A stretch of DNA of 64,000 nucleotides from DATBLE01 sp963791425 (GTDB lineage: Bacteria; Actinomycetota; Thermoleophilia; Gaiellales; Gaiellaceae), in assembly GCA_963791425.1 (NCBI GenBank), contig CAWBSE010000003.1, forward strand, positions 434,001-498,000, read 5' to 3'. The position numbers were made by a program, and so were the translations under genes. Of this stretch, positions 24,534 to 32,884 are shown one piece after another (position 1 is the first letter of the stretch; each line of letters begins with the position of its first letter). The notes under the pieces are model-generated. The model had not been told where the DNA came from. It made no database searches and saw only the letters and a list, made by a program, of their open reading frames with translations.

Positions 24534-25875
24534 CTACACCCTCCCGGCGGTCTTCCACTTCGTCCAGATCTGCTTCATCTCGGCCGCGGTCGAGCGCACC
24601 GAGCTCGGCGGCGCTCAGCTTTCCCTGCGCGACCTGGGCGAACATCTTCGGGATCAGGAATCGCTCGAGCGTTTCGTCGACGGCCGGATTCGTCGTGCCG
24701 GGGTAGCCGACGTTGCGCGTGTCGCGCGCCGCGGTGGTGGCGAGAATCGAGTACTTCCCGAGCGGATGGTGGGTGTCGGCGGCCGCGACCGGCCGGAGCC
24801 GCTCCGCCGGGAACGCGCCGGGGAAGCTCGGGAAGCTGTAGAGCTTCGAGGCGCGCGTTGCCTGCTCGGCCCCGGTGCAGAGGTCGGCCAGGAACATCTC
24901 CGCCGCTTCCCGGTTCTTTGCGAACTTCCAGATCGAGTAGACGCTCGTCGCCTGCGGCATCGTGAACCGGCCGTGCGGGCCGGCGGGCAGCGGCCAGATC
25001 CAGAGCTCGTCGGCGACCGGCAGCTGCAAGTCCTCGGCCATCCGGACCGCGGAGATCGCGTTGACGATCAGCGAGCCGCGCCCCGAGAACACGAACTGGT
25101 TGTTCGAGGACTGGTTCCATCCGAACACCTCGTCGGTCTGTCCGCGGCGTTGGAGATCGGCCATGAACCTGACCGCCTCGACCGTCTCCGGGCTGTCGAT
25201 CGCGGGGGCGTTGTCCTCGTGCTGGAGGAACGAGCCGAAGGCGGCCATCAGGTCGAGCAGCGCGAGGTTCGAGTCCGGCTCGTTCGAGAGGCCGATCCCG
25301 AGTGGGTAGCCCGCCGCCTTCAGCGCGGGGGCGGCCGCGCGGACGTGGTCCCACGTCGCGGGCGATTCGCCGACCCCGTTCCAGAGGTCGTGTCGCCACA
25401 GCGCGGGGGCCGGAACGTAGGCGTCGGAGATGCCGAAGTACGTGCCCCGTCGCGGGTTGTAGGTGCTCCGCCGGCCGACGGCGCCGTACGCGCCGACCTT
25501 GCGTTCGACCGCGCGGACGATCGTTCCGTGGTCGATCACCTGGTCCTCGTAGGCCGTCGGCGATGCCAGGAACCCGACGATGTCGTGTCCTTTCTGTGCC
25601 GCCGCCTCGCCCGCGACGAGCGCGGGCAGGCGTGTCATCGTGATGTGGTCGACCTTGACCGCGACGTCGTTGCGGGTGCCCCAGTCCTTCGCCCAGGCGT
25701 TGAACCAGGCGTCGTACCCCGCGATGACGTGCGTCCACTGGACGATCGAGAGATCGCCGCCGAGCTCGCGGCCCCGGTGGCGAAGCGGACCGGCGAAGGC
25801 GTGCGGCACCCGCCCCCCGGAGGCGAGGGCGACCGCGGCGACGCCCCCGGAACGCAGGAGCGCTCGGCGCGTCAT
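24534..25875 (-). CDS. Tat-exported extracellular sugar-binding protein (ABC type 1), apparent frameshift near the end
   Basis: The N-terminus MTRRALLRSGGVAAVALASGG is a twin-arginine signal. The body (VQWTHVIAGYDAWFNAWAK, GRGSLIVNAISAVRMAE, KNREAAEMFLADLC) is a solute-binding protein of ABC sugar importers. ATG 25875 overlaps the glycosidase stop (ATGA). In the main frame the protein runs on to 24475 with an unnatural basic tail. If one base near 24601-24606 is dropped, the frame gives SVRSTAAEMKQIWTKWK and stops at TAG 24536-24534. That is the normal C-terminus of this family and abuts the stop of the opposite gene. The coordinates given follow this corrected reading. No permease or ATPase genes lie nearby. 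Confidence 0.8.
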
Positions 25876-27302
25876 GCCCACGGAAGCGCTCCGAGCGGCG
25901 ACGTGGTCAGCGCGAACACACCTTGCAGCGGGACCGCGAACTCGACCACGCCGTCCGCGCTGCTGGCGATGAAGCCGATCTCCCGGTTGGTGCCCGTGCC
26001 GTCGGCGTTCCAGATGATCAGCCGGAACAGGCTGTTCGGCGGCAAGCCGCCGATGCGGTAGCCGATCGGCCGGGCTCCGGTCGCGGCGACCCCGCCGCCG
26101 TTCCGGTCCAGGCCGAGGATCGTCAGGTCCGAGGCGGGCGAGACGTAGGCGGTGACGAGCTTCGCCGCGTCGGCGCCCGGTCCCGCGCTGACGTCGACGA
26201 TGCTGCCGCCGACCGGCCTGGTCGTCGCCGTCAGGAGGTGCAACAGCTGGTAGGCGGGGCGAAGCGGCCAGCCCTCGGTGCCCGGGCCGATCGCCGAGTA
26301 GTCCTGCGTCCCGATGTCGTACGTCGCGTCGTAGATGTCCCACTTCGCCGTTGCGACGTAGCCGAGCTGGAGGGAGCGGAGCATGAACCACGCTTCCTGG
26401 AACGCCGCGGCGTTCGTCACGGCCATCGGGTTGCCGTCCGGGAGGTAGCCGGGCTCGAACGTCAACTCGCCCTCGAACGTCCGCAGGCCGCGAACGCCGA
26501 ACTCGGTGACGTAGAGCGGTCGGCGCAGCTGCTCGGGGATCGACGCCCAGATCGCCCGCACCTCGCTCAGCCGCCACTCGATCTTCGGGGTGTCCCAGAA
26601 GTCCCAGTAGATGTGCGGCGCCCACGCGTCGAGCAGGTCGCCCATCTGGGTCGCCATGTACCAGTACCAGTTGGCCTGCGACGTCCCGCTGAGGATGCCA
26701 CCACCCATGAAGTGGATCCGGTCGCGGACGCCGCGGGCGCGCAGCTCCGCGTCGAGCAGCCGATAGGTTTGCTCGTAGTGGGGGAGGGTCAACGGCCCCC
26801 CCGCGTTCGGCTCGTTGTAGAGCGACACCCAGAGCGGGCCTGTGATTCCCCGGTGCTCGAACAGGTCGACGAGGACGTCGGCGAGGCGCGGCATGTTCTG
26901 CATCGCGAACTCGAACGTGCCCCCCTGCCAGGCGATCTCGATCGCCGCCTGCGTGCGCTCCGCGAGCTGCACCGTCCGGACGAACGAGGCCATCCGGTCG
27001 GGGAACGTCCACTCGGTGTTGTTGAAGAAGACCCGGACGAACCGTGGTCCGAGCGCCATCACCTTGGTCTCCATGGCCGGGATGTCCGGCGGCGGCCCGC
27101 TGAGGTCGGCGTAGACGTGCTGGTTGAACTGCCCTCCGAACCCGCCGAACCAGCTGACGAGACCCCGGTCGAGCGCCACCGTGAACTCGGGCGGCGTCGC
27201 CGGGTCTGCGGCAGCTGCGGGCCCGGCCGCCGCCGTGACGGCAAGGCCGACGACGATCGCACAGCCGAGCGCCGCCAGCGGAGCAGTTCCGAAGCGACGC
27301 AT
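25872..27302 (-). CDS. Secreted glycoside hydrolase-like protein (clan A, GH39/GH5-like)
   Basis: A 476-residue protein with a signal peptide ending near AAAAD (residue 33). The TIM-barrel signatures of clan GH-A are visible: VSLYNEPN with acid/base Glu164 and LYVTEFGVRG with nucleophile Glu267. Additional barrel blocks include RFVRVFFNNTEW and HIYWDFWDTPKIEWRL. The last 110 residues form a beta domain as in GH39/GH30 proteins. It likely cleaves a beta-linked glycan outside the cell. ATG 27302 was chosen for the signal peptide; GTG codons upstream in frame are possible. It is coupled to the binding protein gene, so the pair may be a degrade-and-capture module. Confidence 0.78.
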   Translation of the reverse strand: MRRFGTAPLAALGCAIVVGLAVTAAAGPAAAADPATPPEFTVALDRGLVSWFGGFGGQFNQHVYADLSGPPPDIPAMETKVMALGPRFVRVFFNNTEWTFPDRMASFVRTVQLAERTQAAIEIAWQGGTFEFAMQNMPRLADVLVDLFEHRGITGPLWVSLYNEPNAGGPLTLPHYEQTYRLLDAELRARGVRDRIHFMGGGILSGTSQANWYWYMATQMGDLLDAWAPHIYWDFWDTPKIEWRLSEVRAIWASIPEQLRRPLYVTEFGVRGLRTFEGELTFEPGYLPDGNPMAVTNAAAFQEAWFMLRSLQLGYVATAKWDIYDATYDIGTQDYSAIGPGTEGWPLRPAYQLLHLLTATTRPVGGSIVDVSAGPGADAAKLVTAYVSPASDLTILGLDRNGGGVAATGARPIGYRIGGLPPNSLFRLIIWNADGTGTNREIGFIASSADGVVEFAVPLQGVFALTTSPLGALPWA

Positions 27303-27440
27303 CCCGGGGAGGTGCCCCACGACCAAACCCTCCCTTCGTGGCCATGGCGAGAGACTCCCGTCGCGGCCGATCCTCGCCGATTCTCGGGCGCTGCCCTCCG
27401 CGCGCACGCGGAACGACGCTTCTCGAAACTACGGAGCGCG

Positions 27441-29141
27441 CTAGGCCGGTGCGTCGAATGCCGTGATCGCGGCGGCGAGCGCCTCCCGTGCCGCGTCGGC
27501 CCGGTTGACCGCGTTGATCACCGCTCTCAGCGACGCGGTCGCGATGCTCGAGTGGAGACCGACGCCCCAGAGCGTCTCGTCGTCCACGTCGACCTCGACG
27601 TAGGCCGCGGCGTTGGCGTTCGTGTCGGCCGCCATGGCGTGCTCGTGGTAGTCGCGGATCCGGGTCGTGATCCCGAACTCGCGCTCGAACGCGTCGACGA
27701 GCGCTGCGATCGGGCCGTTGCCGACGCCCTCGATCTCCTCCCGCTCCTCGCCGTCGACGAGCAGGCGCAGCGCGAGCCGGTCGTCGGCGCCGCTCGAGTG
27801 GACGTACGAGACGAGCTCGTACGGCCGCTCGTGATCGAGGTAGTGCTCGCGGAAGATCTCGATCAGCTCGGCAGGGGTGACCTCGCCGCCGCGGGCGTCC
27901 GTGATCGCCTGCACCTTCTGCGCGAACTCGATCTGGAGCCCACGGGGCAGCTCGAGCTGGTGCTCGGTCTCCATCAGGTAGGCGACGCCGCCCTTGCCGG
28001 ACTGCGAGTTGACCCGGATGATCGCCTCGTAGTTGCGGCCGACGTCCATCGGGTCGATCGGCAGGTACGGCACGTCCCAGACCTCCGAGCCGCTGCGCTC
28101 CTGCGCGACCATACCCTTCTTGATCGCGTCCTGGTGTGAGCCGGAGAACGCGGTGTAGACGAGCTCGCCGGCGTACGGGTGGCGCGGGTGGATGGGCAGC
28201 TGGTTGCACGCCTCGACGATCGCCTTCGCCTCGTCGATCTGCGAGAGGTCGAGGCCCGGGTCGACGCCCTGGGTCAGCAGGTTGAGCGCGATCGTGACCA
28301 GGTCGACGTTTCCGGTGCGCTCTCCGTTGCCGAACAGCGTCCCCTCGACCCGCTCCGCGCCGGCCATCAGCCCGAGCTCGGCGGTCGCGACCGCCGTCCC
28401 GCGATCGTTGTGCGGGTGGACGCTGAGGACGATCGCGTCGCGGCGCGAGACGTTGCGCCGGAACCACTCCATCCGGTCGGCATAGACGTTCGGCGGGAAC
28501 GCCTCGACCGTCGTCGGCAGGTTGACGATCATCGGCTCCTCCGGGGTCGGCTCCCACGCCGCGATCACCGCCTCGCAGATCTCGAGGCCGTAGTCGAGCT
28601 CGGTCGCGTGGAAGCTCTCCGGCGAGTACTGGAAGACGATCGGCGTCGAGGCCGCCGCAGCGAGCTGCTTGCAGAGCTTCGTGCCGCTGACCGCCAGCGC
28701 GGTGATCCCGTCCTTGTCGAGGCGGAAGACGACGCGCCGCTGCGTCGTCGAGGTCGAGTTGTAGAGGTGGACGATCGCGCGCCGGGCGCCCTCGATTGCC
28801 TCGAACGTCCGCTCGATCAGCTCGGGACGCGCCTGCGTGAGCACGGCGATCGTCGTGTCCTCCGGAATCAGCTCGTTCTCGACGAGGCTGCGGACGAAGT
28901 CGAAGTCGGTCTTCGACGCCGACGGGAAGCCGACCTCGATCTCCTTGACGCCGAGGCGGACGAGCAGGTCGAACATCGCCTGCTTGCGGGTCGAGTCCAT
29001 CGGCTCGACCAGCGCCTGGTTCCCGTCGCGGAGGTCGGTCGAGCACCAGATCGGCGCGTGGTCGAGCACGACATCGGGCCAGGTGCGGTCGGGCAGGTCG
29101 ACGGTCGGGTACGGACGGTATTTCCGGTGCGGCATCGGCAT
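27441..29141 (-). CDS. leuA: 2-isopropylmalate synthase
   Basis: A 566-residue protein of the LeuA2 type. It contains STDLRDGNQALVEPM with the metal aspartate, VEVGFPSASKTDFDFVR as EIEVGFPSASKTD, SVHPHNDRGTAVA with the HxH metal ligands, GNGERTGNVDLVT, and the C-terminal leucine-binding regulatory domain (AAAYVEVDVDDETLWGVGLHSSI). It condenses acetyl-CoA with 2-oxoisovalerate in leucine synthesis. ATG 29141 follows GAGGAG at six bases. A 24-residue leucine-rich leader peptide lies 77 bases upstream, suggesting attenuation. It is the only clear housekeeping gene in the window and does not belong to the polysaccharide pathway. Confidence 0.97.
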   Translation of the reverse strand: MPMPHRKYRPYPTVDLPDRTWPDVVLDHAPIWCSTDLRDGNQALVEPMDSTRKQAMFDLLVRLGVKEIEVGFPSASKTDFDFVRSLVENELIPEDTTIAVLTQARPELIERTFEAIEGARRAIVHLYNSTSTTQRRVVFRLDKDGITALAVSGTKLCKQLAAAASTPIVFQYSPESFHATELDYGLEICEAVIAAWEPTPEEPMIVNLPTTVEAFPPNVYADRMEWFRRNVSRRDAIVLSVHPHNDRGTAVATAELGLMAGAERVEGTLFGNGERTGNVDLVTIALNLLTQGVDPGLDLSQIDEAKAIVEACNQLPIHPRHPYAGELVYTAFSGSHQDAIKKGMVAQERSGSEVWDVPYLPIDPMDVGRNYEAIIRVNSQSGKGGVAYLMETEHQLELPRGLQIEFAQKVQAITDARGGEVTPAELIEIFREHYLDHERPYELVSYVHSSGADDRLALRLLVDGEEREEIEGVGNGPIAALVDAFEREFGITTRIRDYHEHAMAADTNANAAAYVEVDVDDETLWGVGLHSSIATASLRAVINAVNRADAAREALAAAITAFDAPA

Positions 29142-29218
29142 GGGCTTCTCCTCGACGAAGGCGGACTCCTCCCGGTGTGCGGGAGCGCAAAGACGGGTAT
29201 GTCGAGTCGCTCGATCCC

Positions 29219-29293
29219 CTAGCGGGGAAGGAGGAGGGCGAGCGCGCGAAGGCCCTGCGGGGCAGAAAGGAGGTGCTGCGCGCGTGTGCTCAC
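29219..29293 (-). CDS. Leucine-rich leader peptide upstream of leuA
   Basis: A 24-codon frame from GTG 29293 to TAG 29221-29219. It contains seven leucine codons (CTC and CTT), three of them in a row (ALALLLPR) just before the stop. Three of seven are CTT, a codon rare in this GC-rich DNA. A TAGGGT box lies seven bases before the GTG, so the transcript probably begins at the start codon. The leucine codons contain CTCCTCC, complementary to the GGAGGAG-type ribosome-binding sequences before leuA, and small hairpins follow (29202-29214 and 29169-29185). This is the layout of attenuation or ribosome-stalling control by leucine supply. The control model is inference. Confidence 0.68.
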   Translation of the reverse strand: MSTRAQHLLSAPQGLRALALLLPR

Positions 29294-29300
29294 GGTCGGA

Positions 29301-29306
29301 ACCCTA
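29301..29306 (-). promoter_or_regulatory. -10-like TAGGGT before the leuA leader peptide
   Basis: On the minus strand TAGGGT is followed by seven bases and the GTG of the leader peptide, again a leaderless layout. No clear -35 element was found. Confidence 0.45.
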
Positions 29307-29441
29307 CCCGACCGCACGCCTAATTTTCCGCGGTGCGATTGCGCCCTTCTGGCAAACCGCTCTTTCACCCGACCCCCACGCCACGGCGAAGGACCGTCTC
29401 CGAGCACTCCGTGCGCTCGACGACGTCGGTGCGCTCCCCCG

Positions 29442-29669
29442 ATGACGTGCGAAACCGAGCCCAAGCACCAACTCATCGAGCACAAGCTCGACGCGTATTA
29501 CGCCCACACGATCCGTCTCGTGGCGAAGAAGCACTACAGGGCCGCGCTACACATCGCCAAACACCCAGAGACCTACCTCGCGGTTCAGGACGCAATCGAC
29601 GCTAGGGTCGTTGGCGAACTCGGCGAAGCGCTCGAGGACAACGAGCCTTCTACAGTGACCTCACGGTAA
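29442..29669 (+). CDS. Hypothetical small protein
   Basis: A possible 75-residue protein from ATG 29442, ending just before the DUF4352-like gene. It is helical and charged, with KHYRAALHIAKHPETYLAVQ in the middle. I do not recognise it. Codon use looks less G/C-biased at third positions than in neighbouring genes. The coding status is supported only by the open frame, the amphipathic composition and the tight spacing to the next gene. It lies in a gene-poor island that may have been acquired. Confidence 0.42.
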   Translation: MTCETEPKHQLIEHKLDAYYAHTIRLVAKKHYRAALHIAKHPETYLAVQDAIDARVVGELGEALEDNEPSTVTSR

Positions 29670-29670
29670 G

Positions 29671-30252
29671 ATGGGGATCGTGCTGAGGCTCGTGATGGTC
29701 GCCGTGTTCGTGCTCGCCACCATGGGCATGGGCGGTACGAGCGACAAGCAGAAGGCGAGTCCGCGCCTCGTTTCACGCGCCAACGTCGTCCAGCCAGGCT
29801 CACGGGCGAAGCCGATCCCGATCGGTAAGACCGCTGCGATCGGCGGTGGCTGGTGGATGAGGGTGCTAGCCGTGACGCCTAACGCGAACCAACAGGTGCT
29901 CGCAGTGAAGCGATCCGACGGCGGACCCGCAAACAGTCCGCCTCCACCGGGAGCACAGGACTTCATGGTTCGTCTGTCACTCACATACCTCGGCAAGGGC
30001 AAGAACGACACCGTGTTGGTGGTGGACTACGGGCTGAAAGCCATGGGAGTCCATAACAAGCAGTACACGGCAGCGAACTCGTGCGGCCAGTGGCCAGAGC
30101 CGAGCTTGCAGCACTCGAGTGAGGTGCTCTCAGGGAACAGTGTGCAGGGGAACGTCTGCTTGCAGATCGCCGCGAACGACGCCAAGACGCTAAAGCTCTA
30201 CACGGCTGATCCCGTGGCCAGGCTCAAACAGGTCTGGTTCGCGCTTCGGTAG
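29671..30252 (+). CDS. Secreted DUF4352-like protein
   Basis: A 193-residue protein with an N-terminal hydrophobic signal (MGIVLRLVMVAVFVLATMG). It then has the DUF4352/telokin-like immunoglobulin pattern: GGGWWMRVLAVTPNANQQVL, PPPPGAQDFMVRLSLTYLGKGKND, an SCGQWP cysteine and NVCLQIAANDAKTLKLYT. In other bacteria such domains are exported and often lipid-anchored, with no defined enzymatic role. Two cysteines (in NSCGQW and GNVCLQ) may form a disulfide. TACAGT lies 14 bases upstream of the ATG. It sits alone in the island after leuA, with no functional link to neighbours visible. Confidence 0.66.
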   Translation: MGIVLRLVMVAVFVLATMGMGGTSDKQKASPRLVSRANVVQPGSRAKPIPIGKTAAIGGGWWMRVLAVTPNANQQVLAVKRSDGGPANSPPPPGAQDFMVRLSLTYLGKGKNDTVLVVDYGLKAMGVHNKQYTAANSCGQWPEPSLQHSSEVLSGNSVQGNVCLQIAANDAKTLKLYTADPVARLKQVWFALR

Positions 30253-30920
30253 GCGGGCGCGAGGCGGCCGTCAGTGGCGCTCAGCCGGGCGTGGCGGGAG
30301 CGGCCGTGGTAGACCGGTGACGCGCGGCTCTACCACCGGAGCATCTCTCCAACGCCGCCTCCATCCGCTCCCGCGTCCTCTAAACCGCGTGCGCATGTTC
30401 GATTCTTGCCGGGGGGCATCGCACGCGCTGAAGATTTGGTCCGTCTGGGCGCCGACCAGCTCTCGCCCCGGTCGACGCGCTCGTCGCTGGGGCCCACTAC
30501 GAGGCAAGCCGCGCGGTGCGGAGGCGCCGAGGCTGTCGCCGCAGGTGGCGCGGCGGCCTGCCGGCCTGGCGGCCGAGCGGAAGTCGAGGTCGACGTCGCC
30601 GCTTCGGCACAATCGCTTCGGCTTCGAGCGTCGCCGCAGCTTCGCCGAGCGGATCCTGCAAGCCCGTCGTCGTGATGGAACAAGAACCCCACTGAGTTGC
30701 GCACAGCACCAAGGTGGAGGCAACCGCTCGGCCAGAAACACCGACGAGACCTCTTTCGGCCGGGACCGGGGCGGCACGTGACCCATCGGCGAGTCTGCCC
30801 GTGACCAGTCAATGGCAGAGGGACGGGTTGAGAGCTGAGGCACGGGCCGCCAACCGGCGGGCTCGTGATTGGCTTCGATTTGGTCGGTGGCCCTCGCCCG
30901 CCAAGACACCATCCGCGCCG
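30253..30920. other. 668-bp gene-free stretch with degenerate tRNA-like segment
   Basis: Several open frames cross this stretch on both strands, but their products are arginine- and proline-rich with no recognisable motif and with unrelated codon use. I regard them as chance. The only structured feature seen is the tRNA-like segment at 30371-30418. The stretch separates the small-protein island from the GT2 operon. Confidence 0.5.
30371..30418 (+). other. Decayed tRNA 3'-half-like remnant
   Basis: CGCGTCCTCTAAACCGCG resembles an anticodon arm (4-5 bp stem, loop near CCTCTAA, reminiscent of tRNA-Arg UCU but with the invariant T33 changed). It is followed by GCATGTTCGATTCTTGCC, a T-arm with the TTCGATT loop but imperfect stem, and GGGGGGCA like an acceptor end. 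No 5' half can be folded upstream. It may be the trace of an integration site. Confidence 0.3.
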
Positions 30921-31826
30921 TCATCCGCTGCCTAAGCCTTCGCGAGCGGGGTGACGAGCGAGCCTGCGGGCGCGGAGGCCGGTCAGTCGACGGTCGAGGG
31001 CGGCACCGACGACAGCGCGCGGATCGCTAAGCGTGTGCATGAGCGCGAGCCGTGCACGGGTGGGAAGCGGCAGCGCGGAAGCCAGTGGCAACCCGAGCCT
31101 CAGGCGCCGCGGCGCGGACGAGCGCGCCCAGTTCTCGCGGCGGCTCGCGAACAGCGCCGGATGCCGGCGGTGGAGCTCTGCCGTGATCTGCCGGTTGTTC
31201 CTGGTGTCCGCGCGCCATCCTCGGCGGCTGTGGACGCGATACCTGTAGACGATGATCGGAACGCGCTTGCCTCTCGCGCCCTGCCCGGCAAGTGAGAGCC
31301 AAAGGTCCCAGTCCTCGTAGCCGATGGTGAGGCGCCACCCTCCCGCGGCGACGATGGCCGTCCTGCGGAAGAGCGCCGACATCGGCAGCTCGTTGAGGTG
31401 CGTCTGGGTCCAGGGGTCAATCGCCGCGGGTGTGTGCACGGTGCTCCGCGCCTGGCCGAACATCTGGTAGTCGCCCCACACCGCGGACAGGCCTGGATCG
31501 TCGTCCAGGGCGTCCGCGAGGACGGCGAGGGCGCCGGGCATCAGGACGTCGTCGGCGTCGAGCGGGAACACGTAGGGCGCCGACGTGCATCTCAGGCCCG
31601 CCATGCGCGCCGCAGCAGGCCCGCCGTTCTGCTGGCGAACCACCTGGACGCCGCAGGCCCTGACGCGCTCGAGAGCATCGAGCGTTGCCGGGTCGGTCGA
31701 GCCGTCGTCGACCACGACGATCTCCACCCGCTCCTGGTTCAGGGCCGACTCGATCGTGTGCTCGACCGTGGCGCCGTCGTTGAAGCAAGGGACGATCACC
31801 GCGAACCGAGGGTGCCCGCCAGCCAT
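30921..31826 (-). CDS. Glycosyltransferase family 2
   Basis: A 301-residue GT-A protein. FAVIVPCFNDGATVEHTIES opens the fold, EIVVVDDGSTDPATLDAL binds the nucleotide, and VFPLDADDVLMPGALA carries the DxD metal site. GGWRLTIGYEDWDLWLSLAG contains the (Y)EDWD catalytic-base motif. This is an inverting transferase with a short basic C-terminal tail. ATG 31826 lies 11 bases after the stop of the upstream GT, so it ends a three-gene minus-strand operon (secreted protein, GT, GT2). Confidence 0.9.
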   Translation of the reverse strand: MAGGHPRFAVIVPCFNDGATVEHTIESALNQERVEIVVVDDGSTDPATLDALERVRACGVQVVRQQNGGPAAARMAGLRCTSAPYVFPLDADDVLMPGALAVLADALDDDPGLSAVWGDYQMFGQARSTVHTPAAIDPWTQTHLNELPMSALFRRTAIVAAGGWRLTIGYEDWDLWLSLAGQGARGKRVPIIVYRYRVHSRRGWRADTRNNRQITAELHRRHPALFASRRENWARSSAPRRLRLGLPLASALPLPTRARLALMHTLSDPRAVVGAALDRRLTGLRARRLARHPAREGLGSG

Positions 31827-31837
31827 GAGTCCCGTCC

Positions 31838-32884
31838 CTATCCGTGACCCTCCGGCTGTCGCGAGCGCACGGCGCCCGCGACAGCCGAGCGCGCGACATC
31901 GAGCAACGCCTCGAAGTGGCACATGGGCGAGAAGCGGTCGCGTGCAGCCGTGCGAGCCCGGGCGCGCATCCGCTCGACGTCGGCGAGGTTGGCCGGATCG
32001 AGCGCCCAGCTCACCGCCGCCGCGAGCGCGTCGGCGTCGCCCGGCGGGACAACGACTCCCGTGTCCCCGTCGTCGACGTAGTCGCGCACGCCCGGGGCGT
32101 CGGTCGCCACGACCACCTTCCCGAGCACCATGGCGTTCAGGTACGTCTGCTGCCCTGCACTGCGCTCCGTGCCGGCCGAAAGCGGGACGACGACGACGGC
32201 CGCTTGCCGCAGGAGCCGAACGAACGTGTCGTGCGGGACGGGGCCGGCTTCCACGTTCGCAGGGTATCCGCCCGCGGGCCGAGAGGCCGTCGTCGTCGCA
32301 AGGATGACGCGGGCAGGGATGCTGGCCGCGGCCTCCACGAGCGGTGCGTAGTCCCGCATCGAGTCACCGCCAGCAAAGACGCTGCCGTCCGAGGCCGCCG
32401 ACTCGGCAAGGTCGCCACGGGTGTGCGTGTAGCAGAACGGCGTGTAGTGGACCCGGCGAGGGTCGACGCCCCAGGTCCGCGGAAAGGCGTCGCGCTCGGC
32501 GCTCGAGAGGACGCAGTAGAAGACCCGCGGGGAATCGATCGCGCGGAGCCCGAGGCGATTCGCCAGGCGGTCGGGCCCGGAGGAACCGGCCTTCCAGGTT
32601 GAGTCGCTAATCACCACCGCCGTCCGCGAGCGCCGACGCCAGAGGAGCGCGGCGGCGAGCTGGTCGATTCGACCCGATCCGTTCAGGAGCAGCACGTCCA
32701 CCTTCCCGTCGGCCCCGAGGACACGGCCGATCAGCTCTCGCGTGGACATCGCCCTTCGGTCGAGGATCTCCAGTCCCGCCATGGGCCGTGCCGCGAGCTC
32801 CTCCCCGAGCGCGGGAATGTCTGCCGGCACCGTCGTGAGGATCGAGAGGTCGCTGGCGGCCGACGATCGCGCGGCGTCGCTCAC
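31838..32884 (-). CDS. Glycosyltransferase, GT-B fold (GT4-like)
   Basis: A 348-residue protein. The N-terminal half is divergent, but the C-terminal half is typical GT4/Glycos_transf_1: ILATTTASRPAGGYP, HDTFVRLLRQAAVVVVPLSAG, GQQTYLNAMVLGKVVVATDAPGVRDY, DGDTGVVVPPGDADALAAAV. The usual first glutamate of E-x7-E is replaced by AGTERSAGQQTYLNAM, so the catalytic arrangement differs from the standard enzymes. GTG 32884 overlaps the stop of the secreted protein (GTGA). The acceptor and donor are unknown. Confidence 0.75.
   Translation of the reverse strand: MSDAARSSAASDLSILTTVPADIPALGEELAARPMAGLEILDRRAMSTRELIGRVLGADGKVDVLLLNGSGRIDQLAAALLWRRRSRTAVVISDSTWKAGSSGPDRLANRLGLRAIDSPRVFYCVLSSAERDAFPRTWGVDPRRVHYTPFCYTHTRGDLAESAASDGSVFAGGDSMRDYAPLVEAAASIPARVILATTTASRPAGGYPANVEAGPVPHDTFVRLLRQAAVVVVPLSAGTERSAGQQTYLNAMVLGKVVVATDAPGVRDYVDDGDTGVVVPPGDADALAAAVSWALDPANLADVERMRARARTAARDRFSPMCHFEALLDVARSAVAGAVRSRQPEGHG

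Noticed and set aside
24475..29190. Single 1571-codon minus-strand frame spanning leuA, glycosidase and binding protein
   Set aside because: Only the binding-protein segment has protein character in this frame; leuA and the glycosidase are clear in other frames, so this is not a fusion.
30271..30924. 217-codon minus-strand frame in the gap after the DUF4352-like gene
   Set aside because: Arg/Pro-rich with no motif; contains the PRQESNMR-type peptide that arises from reading tRNA-like DNA on the wrong strand.
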